A stretch of 9,254 bases of DNA from an uncultured Dokdonia sp. (GCA_937124495.1 CAKZKZ010000963.1:1-9254), one strand, 5' to 3'; numbered from the stretch's first letter, positions 1 through 8,680 are shown. Numbers and translations: made by a program. Notes: generated from the letters alone by a model not told the origin.

Positions 1-263
1 AAGCCCATTAACGGAAAGTCATGATACATTTTTTGCGATGATGGTTGTGCTAGGGGTAGGTATAGTAATACTTTTTGATTCTGGAACTCGTGCGTTAATT
101 GGTATTTTAATATAAACGGATTATTCTCCCAAAACACGACTTTAAATTCTGAAGTCTCTATACCTTGCACTTCTTCTAAAAACTCTTGTGCTTCATCAAA
201 TAGAAACAGAATTTTTAATGCAGGAAAATCGGTAAAGTATTGTTTGGTTTTAGTTTCTATCAT
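1..263 (-). CDS. pglZ: PglZ (BREX alkaline-phosphatase-like protein), N-terminal fragment
   Basis: Only the first 87 codons are in the window; the gene runs off the low-coordinate edge. I translated it from the reverse strand: it opens with MIETKTKQYFTDFPALKILF, followed by FDEAQEFLEE, FWENNPFILKYQL and KVLLYLPLAQP. The pattern of a hydrophobic strand ending in F/W-x-[FY]-D, then an N-x-F-x-LKY segment, then a LLY-x-P strand is what I recognise from the N-terminus of type 1 BREX PglZ proteins. PglZ has an alkaline-phosphatase-superfamily core and is a required BREX component that acts with PglX. The metal-binding core lies outside the window, so neither its integrity nor catalytic residues can be judged. 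The ATG begins 2 bases after the pglX stop (TAA GT ATG), which implies translational coupling. Family assignment rests on short N-terminal similarity plus gene order; position after pglX is the canonical type 1 place for pglZ. Confidence 0.85.
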   Translation of the reverse strand, partial: MIETKTKQYFTDFPALKILFLFDEAQEFLEEVQGIETSEFKVVFWENNPFILKYQLTHEFQNQKVLLYLPLAQPSSQKMYHDFPLMG

Positions 264-265
264 AC

Positions 266-3200
266 TTATTTAATCTTTGCCACTACAGTTTCAAACTTTT
301 TGTAATTTACGGTAACACCATCATCTAAATCAAAAGTGATTTGCTTATCTGCCATATCTTTTAATTCGGTATCATACTCGTAGCACTCTTGCAGGTTTTT
401 ACGCAGTTGCTCTAACCTCTTCGCTTCTTGGGTGTTTAAACTAGCTTCGTTGCTTTTTAATAGGTTAATTTCTGAATCTATATTTTTTATATGCTCTAAT
501 AAATAATTAGCACGTATTTTTTCTACGGTAAAGGCATTCATTCTATGCATATAGACTAAGACTTGAAATGCCCCTTTTTTAGAAGCAAACAACCAATAAA
601 TCGGTTTTTTCTCATACATTTTACAATGGTATTTGTAAAAGTCTTTGACCAAGAATTTCTCTAAATCTTTGTTTAGGCACTCTTGTATAAAGTTGATGTT
701 TTCGGTACGTGTTTCTGTATTCCAAACAACATCTAACAAATTATAAATTTGTTGTAGGGCATCATCTGGAAAATTACAGGCTGTGCCCATTAATGGTAAA
801 ATAGCATCTTCGTCTATAACAATACTACCATTGTTATAGCTGTAACTTTCTAGCTCCTCTTGGGTTGGGTTTGGATGTGCAATATTTAAACCTGGTTTAT
901 CTAAACGATAACGCCCCATAAACAGCCCAATAGCATAACTAATAAACTGGGATAATAATTCTGATTTTGAAACGGGTAAATCTGAAGCTATCAAAATTTG
1001 ATCTATATTTAAAAGATCAGCTTTTTTTAAATCATCTCCAAATGTCGTAATATCTTTAAAATGAACATCTGGAAAAACTTCACTCTCTAACTCATATGTG
1101 TCTATAAAAAGCCTATTTAATTCTTCTTCATTACTATGAATTTCCTTAAAAACCTCAAACATAGACTTAGTCTTCGCTATAACGTCATCTTTTAAAATAT
1201 TGTTATTCCCTATAAAATCTAATTTCTTAAAATTGGGTGAAACTTCATAATTATCATAAACATCTTTTGTCAAAGTAATACAAGTTTCTGCCAAAATATT
1301 GATTGAATTTAAAGTGCTTTTATTCGGAATAATTACAGGAACAGCAGCGATATTTTCAACCTGATAGTTTAAAGTTGGATTAAGAATCCCTAAGATATAG
1401 TTCCCTACCTTCGAAGATAAAAGTGAAGTAATTAATTTAATTTTATCATTATCATCTAAAAATAGTCCTGAACCAGCGACATCCCATATATATCCTTTTG
1501 GAAAATATCTAGAAACAAGAGACAAACTAATATAAGACCAAGTAACATATTCTTTGAAATAATAGTCGCTGAATTGAGCCTTACCTCTTGTAAAATCTTG
1601 CCCTTCTTTACTAAAATTAACAATATGCTCTTGATTACCATACCATTTGCAACTTTCACCTCCTTTACTATAGCCTACCCAGTACTTTTCTTTATAGTCC
1701 CCTGACAGAAAAACCTCAACATTAACATTAATTTTTCGAACATCAACCTCAAACCAAGATCTTACAAATTTCTTATTATCTCCAGTAATCATTCCTTGAA
1801 AAATCGTAGCTATATCTGAAATACTCTGATTCTCAAAAATTTTATACCCTGATTCTCCCACCCAATAAGCGATTGTTGCTCCTGGAATTGACAGAAATTT
1901 TTTCTGATTCTTTTTGTATACTTTAGATCTTCTCAAAAAACACTTTTCTTTTTCATGAAGACCAAACGCATCTCTTGCATCAATAAAAACACCTAAACTA
2001 TCAGCTACTTTTTCTTTTTTTAAGACAAAAGCAACCGATTGAACAATTTTAGAATTTAACTCCTTAAATACATGTAGACCTAAGTGAATAAGGTTTTCAA
2101 TTTTAAATTTATTTAGTAATTCCATTCTCAATTCATCGTATGATGAAATAAACATCCAACTCTGTTGATTAATTGCCGATATATAACCGAGATTTAAACA
2201 TAACTCGTTTGATGTTTCTATGAATACGGCAAACAAATCTGTTTTAGATTTTGGATAAAAATTAAAGACGTAATCTTTTAATACTTTATTCATGTTTGAC
2301 CTATGCATATAAGGTGGATTTGCTACAACTGAAGTATATTTTTTAGTCAATAATAATAAAACAGGAATGTAATTTTTAAGTTTAGGATAAATCGTTTCAA
2401 TATTAAAATCTCTAAACTCACTATTTTTTATTTTGTTAAAACGTACTTCAATATAATTTCTCGCTTCTTCACTAATATTAAGTTTCATTACAGAACCTAA
2501 ATTCTTCGCTTGTTTCATTAAGCGCAATGCAGCGTCTAATTCTTCTATATAATCTGCACCATCTTCACTTAAAAAATCTTTAATTTCTTGTAAGCTAAAA
2601 TCTTCTGCTTCTGGCATAGCATACACATTTGGCAACCAGTCTTTTTTCCAAATAGTAGGATATACTTTTGCTGCTTTTAGTAAAATAGCAAAGGTGGCGA
2701 GTTGTGCAGCTCTATCGTCTATGTCTAAACCAAACAAATTGTTTTTTAAAATAGATTCTATCGCTTCTTCTGGCGTGTAGTATTCTTCTAGGTACATTTT
2801 GTAGATAAGGTCAAAACCTTCTACTAAAATGTGTCCTGATCCTGCTGCTGGGTCTATTAGTGTTAAGTCTTCTACGTTGTTAATAAGATCTCTCGACTGG
2901 GCTCGAGATGACAAACCGTTCTCGACTCCGCTCGAACTGACGGCTGTTTCATCAGACTCGTTTTCTACCAAATATTTCATTTGATCTTTTAAGGCCGAAT
3001 TTGGGTGTTTGTCTAACCAAATTTTACCTGCTGTATTTTCTACCATGTATTTTACAATCCAATTGGGTGTAAAAATTTGTGTTGCTGCTGGTATGTCTTT
3101 GGCTTCTGCTTTCTTTCCTTTATTAAAAGACTTAAAAACTTCATCTTTCTTTTCAGAAATATAAAATTGATACAACCAACCAATGAGTTCTACTTTTTGG

Positions 3201-3808
3201 TAGTCTTCATCATTTATAGCATCTGTGGTATTTAATAAATGTAGAAAACCATCGGTTTGCAACATATTATCTGGCAGTAACAACTCGGTATAATCATCTA
3301 TTTTACCAAAAACACGTTGCAGCGTTTTATGACTGTGGCAATAACCTTTAATTAATATGGCAAAGGCTTCTTGGTCTTTGCTGTAATCGGTTAGTATTTT
3401 TTGTAATCTGTTTTTTTCTTCAGTAGTTAAAAAATCACTTTTCCCTTGTCTTGCTTTTTGTAAAATAATTGGTGTATGTTCTAAACCTTCTGCATCTTCA
3501 AGCTGTGGTTCTTCATACCCATTTTTCACTAAAATACGCAAAGCCATAATACGGTTAAACCAGGTATAAGCAGCTTCCTCTACAACCACTTCAATACCCT
3601 TGTTTTTAATGGCAACCTCTAGTGATTTCCATAAATTAGGCACTGAAGGATCATCAAAAACGGCACCTCTAAAACTATAACCACCAGATACTTTTTCTGG
3701 CTGTTCTAAAACCTCTCCTTTAGCATTAAATCCCCAATACAATAGTTTTTTGGCAACACCTTGCATTAGTATTTTACGAGACTCTTGTGCAAACGTTTTT
3801 GTATTCAT
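266..3808 (-). CDS. pglX: PglX, BREX type 1 adenine-specific DNA methyltransferase
   Basis: This 1180-residue protein is predicted to methylate adenine (N6) in a host recognition site using S-adenosylmethionine, marking self DNA and taking part in phage exclusion. Visible motifs: an FTPNWIVKYMV segment (246-256) ahead of the methyltransferase fold, SAM-binding motif I DPAAGSGH (319-326), the acidic GLDID motif (360-364), and catalytic motif IV NPPY (497-500), which together indicate a gamma-class N6-adenine enzyme. C-terminal family signatures include YRLDKPGL near residue 966, KKPIYWLFASKKGAF (1067-1081), a charged probable coiled coil (about 1100-1155) and LDDGVTVNYKKF (1161-1172). Length is close to the usual roughly 1200 residues, and the frame is intact. 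The ATG lies 3 bases after the brxC stop. Two oddities: a repeat-derived insert at residues 290-307 just before motif I, and an AT-richer centre (about residues 440-930) that may be the target-recognition part. Motif I has Ala where many homologues have Cys, which should not impair SAM binding. Confidence 0.97.
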   Translation of the reverse strand: MNTKTFAQESRKILMQGVAKKLLYWGFNAKGEVLEQPEKVSGGYSFRGAVFDDPSVPNLWKSLEVAIKNKGIEVVVEEAAYTWFNRIMALRILVKNGYEEPQLEDAEGLEHTPIILQKARQGKSDFLTTEEKNRLQKILTDYSKDQEAFAILIKGYCHSHKTLQRVFGKIDDYTELLLPDNMLQTDGFLHLLNTTDAINDEDYQKVELIGWLYQFYISEKKDEVFKSFNKGKKAEAKDIPAATQIFTPNWIVKYMVENTAGKIWLDKHPNSALKDQMKYLVENESDETAVSSSGVENGLSSRAQSRDLINNVEDLTLIDPAAGSGHILVEGFDLIYKMYLEEYYTPEEAIESILKNNLFGLDIDDRAAQLATFAILLKAAKVYPTIWKKDWLPNVYAMPEAEDFSLQEIKDFLSEDGADYIEELDAALRLMKQAKNLGSVMKLNISEEARNYIEVRFNKIKNSEFRDFNIETIYPKLKNYIPVLLLLTKKYTSVVANPPYMHRSNMNKVLKDYVFNFYPKSKTDLFAVFIETSNELCLNLGYISAINQQSWMFISSYDELRMELLNKFKIENLIHLGLHVFKELNSKIVQSVAFVLKKEKVADSLGVFIDARDAFGLHEKEKCFLRRSKVYKKNQKKFLSIPGATIAYWVGESGYKIFENQSISDIATIFQGMITGDNKKFVRSWFEVDVRKINVNVEVFLSGDYKEKYWVGYSKGGESCKWYGNQEHIVNFSKEGQDFTRGKAQFSDYYFKEYVTWSYISLSLVSRYFPKGYIWDVAGSGLFLDDNDKIKLITSLLSSKVGNYILGILNPTLNYQVENIAAVPVIIPNKSTLNSINILAETCITLTKDVYDNYEVSPNFKKLDFIGNNNILKDDVIAKTKSMFEVFKEIHSNEEELNRLFIDTYELESEVFPDVHFKDITTFGDDLKKADLLNIDQILIASDLPVSKSELLSQFISYAIGLFMGRYRLDKPGLNIAHPNPTQEELESYSYNNGSIVIDEDAILPLMGTACNFPDDALQQIYNLLDVVWNTETRTENINFIQECLNKDLEKFLVKDFYKYHCKMYEKKPIYWLFASKKGAFQVLVYMHRMNAFTVEKIRANYLLEHIKNIDSEINLLKSNEASLNTQEAKRLEQLRKNLQECYEYDTELKDMADKQITFDLDDGVTVNYKKFETVVAKIK
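2888..2941 (-). repeat. Tandem pair of short palindromic interspersed repeat units, in frame inside pglX
   Basis: Two related units lie in the same orientation 5 bases apart. On the minus strand, unit 1 (2941-2918) begins GTCAGTTCGAGC and ends AGTCGAGAAC; unit 2 (2912-2888) begins GTCATCTCGAGC and ends AGTCGAGAGAT. Each can fold into a small hairpin: a 4-5 bp outer stem, a 2-base bulge, a GA/TC inner pair and a 6-base loop. They share GTCA, TCGAGC and AGTCGAGA at matching positions and are visibly richer in G+C than the flanking DNA. They encode residues 290-307 of PglX (reads AVSSSGVENGLSSRAQSRDL with flanks), keeping the frame open immediately before the strand leading to SAM motif I. The sequence resembles short repeats scattered through flavobacterial genomes; that resemblance is from memory, not from a search. 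Confidence 0.8.
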
Positions 3809-3811
3809 TCG

Positions 3812-6800
3812 TTATTTTATGATGATGTTTTTCTTGTCGTTTAATAATTGTAGCATTTCTCTACGTAATTTTAATAGGTAAGCCTCTAATTCTAGTTCTG
3901 TTGTAATGGTAGAAATACCTTTGGCTACATAGTATATTGAAGATTCAGCTACTTTGCTGCCTTCAGCAACAGGAGTGGCTTTAATTATTTTTTCTAACTC
4001 GGTGGCTTTAAAGTTTCCTACTTCTAAATATTTATTTTTTAGACCAGATAATGAGGTTAAGTTTTTAATTCCTCCTAAAGTGTATTCTTTATCGCTGTAC
4101 ACATTTTTAGCCACTTTGCGTTTACCTGCTTCGTCTTCTAATTCTTTAAAAACTGCCTCATAAGCCTTTACCGTTTTATCCTTTAGCTCTTTAATTTTAG
4201 ATGTGATGGCGTTTTCTAATTCCTCATGAGCTTTTACAATATGCCTGAAGGCTGTTCTTGGATCTTCTAAGGTGAAAAAGTGATTTATCTTCTTTACTTT
4301 TTCTAAATCATCTTCTGCTAAGAGTTTAAAATTATCATTATTAACACTTACAAAAGATTTAATTTCGGTGTATTTCGTTAATCCATTAGCAGCAAATTCT
4401 TCCATTGCTTTTGCATTGTCTACCAATTCTTTTAACTGTTCTTGATCTTCAGTAATGATGCGAAATAGTTTTTTAAGATCTGCAATGTGAATTAACTGAT
4501 TCAATTCCTTTTTTACTTTCGTAAAGCAAGCACCAAAAGCATATTTACTATAATTAGATTCTAAACTAGAAAAGTTTTGCTCTCTTTTAGTTAAGATATG
4601 TTGAAGCGTATCGAATAATTTATTCTGATCTGTTTTTATCTGATCACCAGTAAGGGTTTCATTAAATATATTTTTATAAGCTAATAGCACATTGTCTAGT
4701 GTTTCCTGTTCTATTTCTTCACTAGAAACGACTTCGCAAGAGGTTCTTTCGGCTGTAGACACTGCTTTGTTTATAAAGTCAACTCGGTTATAGCGTTCTT
4801 TACCCTTATACTTGAACTCTCGTTTCTTTTTCTTTTCTAAGTGAACCAAAATATCTAATACCGCCTCAAAACGCCAACCAAAAGGTTCTTTTTCAAAATG
4901 TTTAATTAAATCGTGAACTGTAATTTGGTTGTTATTAAGCGTAATAAAATCATCGACCATTTGTTCTGCAGGCTCTAAGTTGTCCATTAAGACTTGAGTA
5001 TCTGCAACCGATTTTTTTAATTCTTGTTGTGTACGTGCATAACCTGTAGATAAATGGTGATTTTTATAAATCCCTTTTAAATGCGCCTCTATAACATTGG
5101 CAAAACGATCTGCTGGCGAACTTCCATTGATGTCGCTAGACTCTAAAATAGTATTTTGAGAGACATAGCGCGTTTCTGCAAAATTTGCCTTAATACTATT
5201 TACTATTTTATCCTTTAACTGATTGTTTCTAATTTTAAAGTTTTCATTGGTTCTAGATCTACTACCTGATCCACCAGTTGGACTATTTAAAAAATACTTA
5301 TTGGTTCTGCAATACCAATCGAATTCTTTTTTAAGGGTTTCATCTGCATTAAACCATTCGTTAACCGCAACAATAACTTCTTTTTTATTAACGTCTAAGG
5401 CTTTTTGTTCTAATGGTGTATTATCTGATAGTAATACGGTAATATCAAAATCACCATTACGTAAAAATTCTCTTCCTTCTACACTATACCCAATTTTGAA
5501 GTCGTTTTGACCAAAAGTGAATTTATTAGACAAGTTTATTATAGGTCTAAATAAAGCATCAAAAGTTGTGTATTTATCGTCTAAAGCTAAGGTTTGATTT
5601 TTAATCATGTGTTGCACATCTATTTCATCCTCATTAAAGAAGAAATAACTTCCTTTTTCTTCTCTAATAATACTTTCTTCTGACAGTTTTGTAATCACTT
5701 CTGAAATTTTCTTTTGAAGTTCCTTTTTATTCTGGTCCAAGGCATCCATAAGTAAGACTCCTAAATTCTCTATGTTAGAAGGAAAGGTTTGACGTTGATT
5801 TTCTAATAAATTAGAAATCATAAACAATACTTTTACCACACGTTTCGCAAAGGGATTCTTTTGCACGAATGGTATTTCCAATGCGTTTTGTATGGCCTTA
5901 TAGCCTCTGTTAGTTAAGTTCGTTTCTAACGACTTGTTATAAAAGGCATCAAAAGGCATAAAACCACCAACTTCATCATCAGCGTGTTCCTTGGCTGTAA
6001 AGTGGGTAATCCCTAAAATGGAACGCTCGTTGTCTTTTACTTGTTTAATAACAAATTGCAATTGTTGAAATGCTTCAAATACGTGTGCAATAAGCTTGAA
6101 TTGATAGGGTACAAAAGGATACCCAATGATAAATTCATCCTCAGATTTATAACCTTTATATAAATCGTGGTTAATTTTAAACTGATTATCTATATAGTCT
6201 TTATTATCATGATACAAATTGGTTAAATATTCTGTACCCTTACTGTTTTTATCTAAGACTCTACGTTGCGTAATGTAAGAGGCATCGTTACTCTGTAACG
6301 AAATACGTGTATCAAAACGCCCTAGAATTTTACCAAATTCATCTTGCACATCTGTAACTCCATCGGCTCCTATAGAAACTTCATCTAAGGTTTGTTGTGC
6401 TGTACAGGCAATCCAAACTTGGTTGTTACAATCGTTACTAACACGTTCGATAATATTTTGAAAGTTTAGTAGTATTTCTTTGTTTGTACCTACATATTGA
6501 GATACCTCATCTACTAAAAACAATAAACGGTAGTTTGCATCTTTTCCTTTTAAAAACTCTTGTAATTCTGGAATCAACGTAGCACTTATACCTACTTTAA
6601 AATTTTCTGAATTAGACAATTTAGCATGTAATGATACTTTATCTAATTCTGGAATAAACTGTTTCGCAATCTCTAATATATCATCCAATTGAAAAGCAGC
6701 AGCATCTGCCGCGTCTGTTGCCCAATTGAAGCCAGTTTCTTCTTCTACTTTTATTTTGAAATCTTCAAAAACACCTTTTTTATCTAATTGCTTTTCTAAT

Positions 6801-7324
6801 AAAACAGCAAGAGGAATATCATTTGAATTATACCCTCTAAATTTATTGAACATGTGCAAGAAGATGCGAGTAAGACGTTCTTGGCTTCCATCATCGGTTT
6901 CATCCTCCACATTAAACATAATGTTGTCTGAATTCGAACCTTGTGCTTTTTTCTTTAACAATCTTAGATTACTAACGGTAATCTCTTGATTATTGCCAGC
7001 ATCCATGGCATCATATTCATTTTCTAAAGCTTTTTCAAAAGCCTCAAAAGCAACTTCTGTTGTATTTACATCCAACAAATAATGGACATACTTAATAAAA
7101 TGCGATTTACCCGAACCATAATACCCATTGATCCAAATACCAGATTTACCCGATTTTTTATTTAAAACCGTATCTACAATGAGATATAATTTTTCAATTA
7201 ACTCTTTAGTAAAAACATACTCCTTTATTTCTGCTTTTATAGTCTCTTTATCCTTATTGCTAACTACAACTGCAGGATTAATATCTCTCTCAATACGTCT
7301 TGCGTAAATATCTTTTAATAACAT
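3812..7324 (-). CDS. brxC: BrxC, BREX P-loop ATPase
   Basis: This 1170-residue AAA+-like ATPase is the large nucleotide-hydrolysing component of type 1 BREX, needed for phage defence and, in studied systems, for host methylation. Walker A is GYYGSGKS (67-74), Walker B is LLFLVDE (267-273), a VWIACTAQQ strand (303-311) fits a sensor position, and GRFDTRISL (335-343) may carry the arginine finger. The N-terminal MLLKDIYARRIERDINPAVV is typical of the family, as is YPFVPYQFKL (402-411). The remainder is long, mostly helical and rich in Lys and Glu (for example about 1021-1075), with no second obvious enzymatic motif. Length matches known BrxC proteins (about 1200 residues), and the frame is intact. 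The ATG begins 4 bases after the brxB stop, and pglX follows 3 bases after its TAA. No membrane segment or signal peptide is apparent, so it should be cytoplasmic. Confidence 0.97.
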   Translation of the reverse strand: MLLKDIYARRIERDINPAVVVSNKDKETIKAEIKEYVFTKELIEKLYLIVDTVLNKKSGKSGIWINGYYGSGKSHFIKYVHYLLDVNTTEVAFEAFEKALENEYDAMDAGNNQEITVSNLRLLKKKAQGSNSDNIMFNVEDETDDGSQERLTRIFLHMFNKFRGYNSNDIPLAVLLEKQLDKKGVFEDFKIKVEEETGFNWATDAADAAAFQLDDILEIAKQFIPELDKVSLHAKLSNSENFKVGISATLIPELQEFLKGKDANYRLLFLVDEVSQYVGTNKEILLNFQNIIERVSNDCNNQVWIACTAQQTLDEVSIGADGVTDVQDEFGKILGRFDTRISLQSNDASYITQRRVLDKNSKGTEYLTNLYHDNKDYIDNQFKINHDLYKGYKSEDEFIIGYPFVPYQFKLIAHVFEAFQQLQFVIKQVKDNERSILGITHFTAKEHADDEVGGFMPFDAFYNKSLETNLTNRGYKAIQNALEIPFVQKNPFAKRVVKVLFMISNLLENQRQTFPSNIENLGVLLMDALDQNKKELQKKISEVITKLSEESIIREEKGSYFFFNEDEIDVQHMIKNQTLALDDKYTTFDALFRPIINLSNKFTFGQNDFKIGYSVEGREFLRNGDFDITVLLSDNTPLEQKALDVNKKEVIVAVNEWFNADETLKKEFDWYCRTNKYFLNSPTGGSGSRSRTNENFKIRNNQLKDKIVNSIKANFAETRYVSQNTILESSDINGSSPADRFANVIEAHLKGIYKNHHLSTGYARTQQELKKSVADTQVLMDNLEPAEQMVDDFITLNNNQITVHDLIKHFEKEPFGWRFEAVLDILVHLEKKKKREFKYKGKERYNRVDFINKAVSTAERTSCEVVSSEEIEQETLDNVLLAYKNIFNETLTGDQIKTDQNKLFDTLQHILTKREQNFSSLESNYSKYAFGACFTKVKKELNQLIHIADLKKLFRIITEDQEQLKELVDNAKAMEEFAANGLTKYTEIKSFVSVNNDNFKLLAEDDLEKVKKINHFFTLEDPRTAFRHIVKAHEELENAITSKIKELKDKTVKAYEAVFKELEDEAGKRKVAKNVYSDKEYTLGGIKNLTSLSGLKNKYLEVGNFKATELEKIIKATPVAEGSKVAESSIYYVAKGISTITTELELEAYLLKLRREMLQLLNDKKNIIIK

Positions 7325-7328
7325 GTAT

Positions 7329-7919
7329 TTATTGGTTGATTAGTTTAATAGCTCTGTATAAATTTTCATCTTTTAATAATCCAAAAAGGGAATAATACTC
7401 TTTGGCTTCACCAGGATAAAACATAATGAGTTTATATCCTTTTACATACTTTTCAAAATTGTTAAAAAAGCGACTTGCTCTTATGTATGGAAACGCATTT
7501 CCAAAACCTTTTATAAACACATAAGATCTTTGAAAAGAATCTTCAATTTTTAAATGCGCTTGTATTTTATTATTTAAAAACTCTAAAAATCGAGTATCAT
7601 ACGCATCTTTAAATAAAGACTTATCAACTGCCTCTGGTTTATTATTTTCGTGAATGGTGTAAAAATCGAACTTGTTAGATTTAGCAAATTTCTCTTGTTT
7701 CAAATAGCTGATAAATTCTTCGTAAATATCCAATACAATAACATCTAAATAGATTGTAGGGCGATGTAATCGATTTTTAATATCTAATATTTCTGCATCT
7801 ATTTCATATTCCTTTTCGGCATTATACATATACATGTATGCTGGAAAAAATAAATTTCCAGTTTCATAATCTTTAAAATCATCATTTGCCAATTGGGTAT
7901 ATAATTCTGCTATTGTCAT
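7329..7919 (-). CDS. brxB: BrxB (DUF1788 family), BREX component
   Basis: This 196-residue protein belongs to the BrxB/DUF1788 family, a core type 1 BREX component of about 200 residues whose biochemical role is not settled; it is thought to help assemble the BREX complex. Recognisable segments are an N-terminal FFPAYMYMYNAEKEYEI (24-40), the region 50-73 with strand and helix pattern RPTIYLDVIVLDIYEEFISYL, the signature YVFIKGFGNAFPYIRASRF (133-151), LIMFYPGE (164-171) and LFGLLKDENLYRAIKL (178-193). These match the family pattern of an FPYIR-x-S block followed by an M-F-[FY]-PGE strand and an LFG-L-x-D tail. The ATG is 10 bases after the brxA stop and the brxC start is 4 bases beyond its TAA, so it is an inner gene of the operon. 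No strong ribosome binding site is visible. Confidence 0.95.
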   Translation of the reverse strand: MTIAELYTQLANDDFKDYETGNLFFPAYMYMYNAEKEYEIDAEILDIKNRLHRPTIYLDVIVLDIYEEFISYLKQEKFAKSNKFDFYTIHENNKPEAVDKSLFKDAYDTRFLEFLNNKIQAHLKIEDSFQRSYVFIKGFGNAFPYIRASRFFNNFEKYVKGYKLIMFYPGEAKEYYSLFGLLKDENLYRAIKLINQ

Positions 7920-7929
7920 TTGCTATTTT

Positions 7930-8520
7930 TTATTTAAAACAAGCTTCTAAAAACCAAGATTCGTTATTTTCTTTAAAATAAGCCCAAAACATTGGGTTAA
8001 CATTTACTGGTTGATGAAGCTTTTTTTTGGTTAACAAACCTGCATCTTTAATGGCTGTTCTATATTGTGTATTTATCTTTCTTATAGTGGTTTCAGACCA
8101 ATTTTCTACGTCCTCTGAAATAGACGATAATTCGTCTAATCGCATTTGAATATCGTAGTCTGTTAATTCCGCGCCCAATATTTGTTTTTTTACTGTGACT
8201 TGAAAGTGCAAATCGAACGCAATAGGATATGTTTTTAAACAAACATAAAACAGTGCCAGTTTTGATTCCGGGTCGTTAACACATTGAAAAAAATCCCAGA
8301 AATGATGAGACATGGTTTTATGTCGTCTTATAATTTCTGAAACAATTCTTTTTCTTGCTGATAAAGTTGTTATTGCAAGAATCTTGTTCTCTTCAATATC
8401 ATTCTTAATTATTTCTTCAAAATCTTCTTCAAGCAAATAGGGCTTGAGGTTAGAAAACTCATTAAAGAATATTCCACCTGCCGTAAAGTTAGCGTCGTAT
8501 TTTTGCTTATTACTTGCCAT
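7930..8520 (-). CDS. brxA: BrxA (DUF1819 family), BREX component
   Basis: This 196-residue, mainly helical protein is the first gene of the BREX operon and fits the BrxA/DUF1819 family (about 200 residues). Family BrxA proteins have been described as small nucleic-acid-binding factors; early work proposed a NusB-like fold. The match rests on the opening TAGGIFFNEFSNLKPYLL (13-30), the S-A-R-K-R-I block with IIRRHK (54-68), the central LALFYVCLKTYPIAFDLHFQ (88-107), the Trp-containing WSETTIRKI (141-149) and the AIKDAGLL segment (156-163) before a basic KKK stretch. The start at ATG 8520 is supported by a fair family-like N-terminus and by a promoter-like motif ending 30 bases upstream. The region before the start contains only a weak purine stretch (TTAGAGAA). 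An A8 run lies near the 3' end of the coding strand (8021-8028), but the frame is intact. Confidence 0.93.
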   Translation of the reverse strand: MASNKQKYDANFTAGGIFFNEFSNLKPYLLEEDFEEIIKNDIEENKILAITTLSARKRIVSEIIRRHKTMSHHFWDFFQCVNDPESKLALFYVCLKTYPIAFDLHFQVTVKKQILGAELTDYDIQMRLDELSSISEDVENWSETTIRKINTQYRTAIKDAGLLTKKKLHQPVNVNPMFWAYFKENNESWFLEACFK

Positions 8521-8536
8521 TAATTAATTCTCTAAA

Positions 8537-8561
8537 CGTTATTGTGTTTCCAAATTTAACG
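8537..8561. promoter_or_regulatory. Possible operator: 5-bp inverted repeat flanking the brxA promoter motif
   Basis: CGTTA (8537-8541) and TAACG (8557-8561) form an inverted repeat with a 15-base spacer. The pair encloses the likely -10 region and transcription start in front of brxA, which is where a repressor would act. The arms are short and do not extend, so chance is a real possibility in this AT-rich DNA. The link to the WYL regulator next door is inference. Confidence 0.25.
8551..8558 (-). promoter_or_regulatory. Bacteroidota-type -7 promoter motif for the BREX operon
   Basis: The minus strand reads TAAATTTG, an exact match to the Bacteroidota -7 consensus TAnnTTTG. It ends 30 bases before the brxA ATG, which would give a short leader of about 20-25 bases. 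I see no TTG at the usual -33 distance, so the match is partial. It is the best-placed candidate for the promoter of the brxA to pglZ operon. Confidence 0.5.
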
Positions 8562-8680
8562 CCATAAATCTTTGAATAGCATTCACGACCATTAATTTTA
8601 ATTGATCTATATATCTGTAGCACTATTAATAATTATATGTAATTGATTTATACGTTCTTTTAATTTTTAAGATTATTGAG

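Noticed and set aside
1456..1659. Open minus-strand frame of 67 codons inside pglX in another frame
   Set aside because: It is fully contained within pglX, has no family features and no reason to be translated separately.
3954..4163. Open plus-strand frame of 69 codons opposite brxC
   Set aside because: It lies entirely inside the well-supported brxC gene on the other strand, has no recognisable motif, and is a shadow of its codon pattern. The same applies to plus-strand frames at 5223-5510 and 6726-6989.
8021..8028. A8 run on the coding strand of brxA, as a phase-variation or frameshifting site (a second 8-base run lies in the WYL gene at 9156-9163)
   Set aside because: Eight-base A/T runs are common in DNA this AT-rich. 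The frame is intact, the brxA run is near the 3' end, and there is no supporting downstream structure or alternative product.
8631..8644. AATTA/TAATT inverted repeat with a 4-base spacer in the leader
   Set aside because: It is made only of A and T with 5-bp arms in an AT-rich spacer, is not placed at a promoter motif, and is expected by chance.
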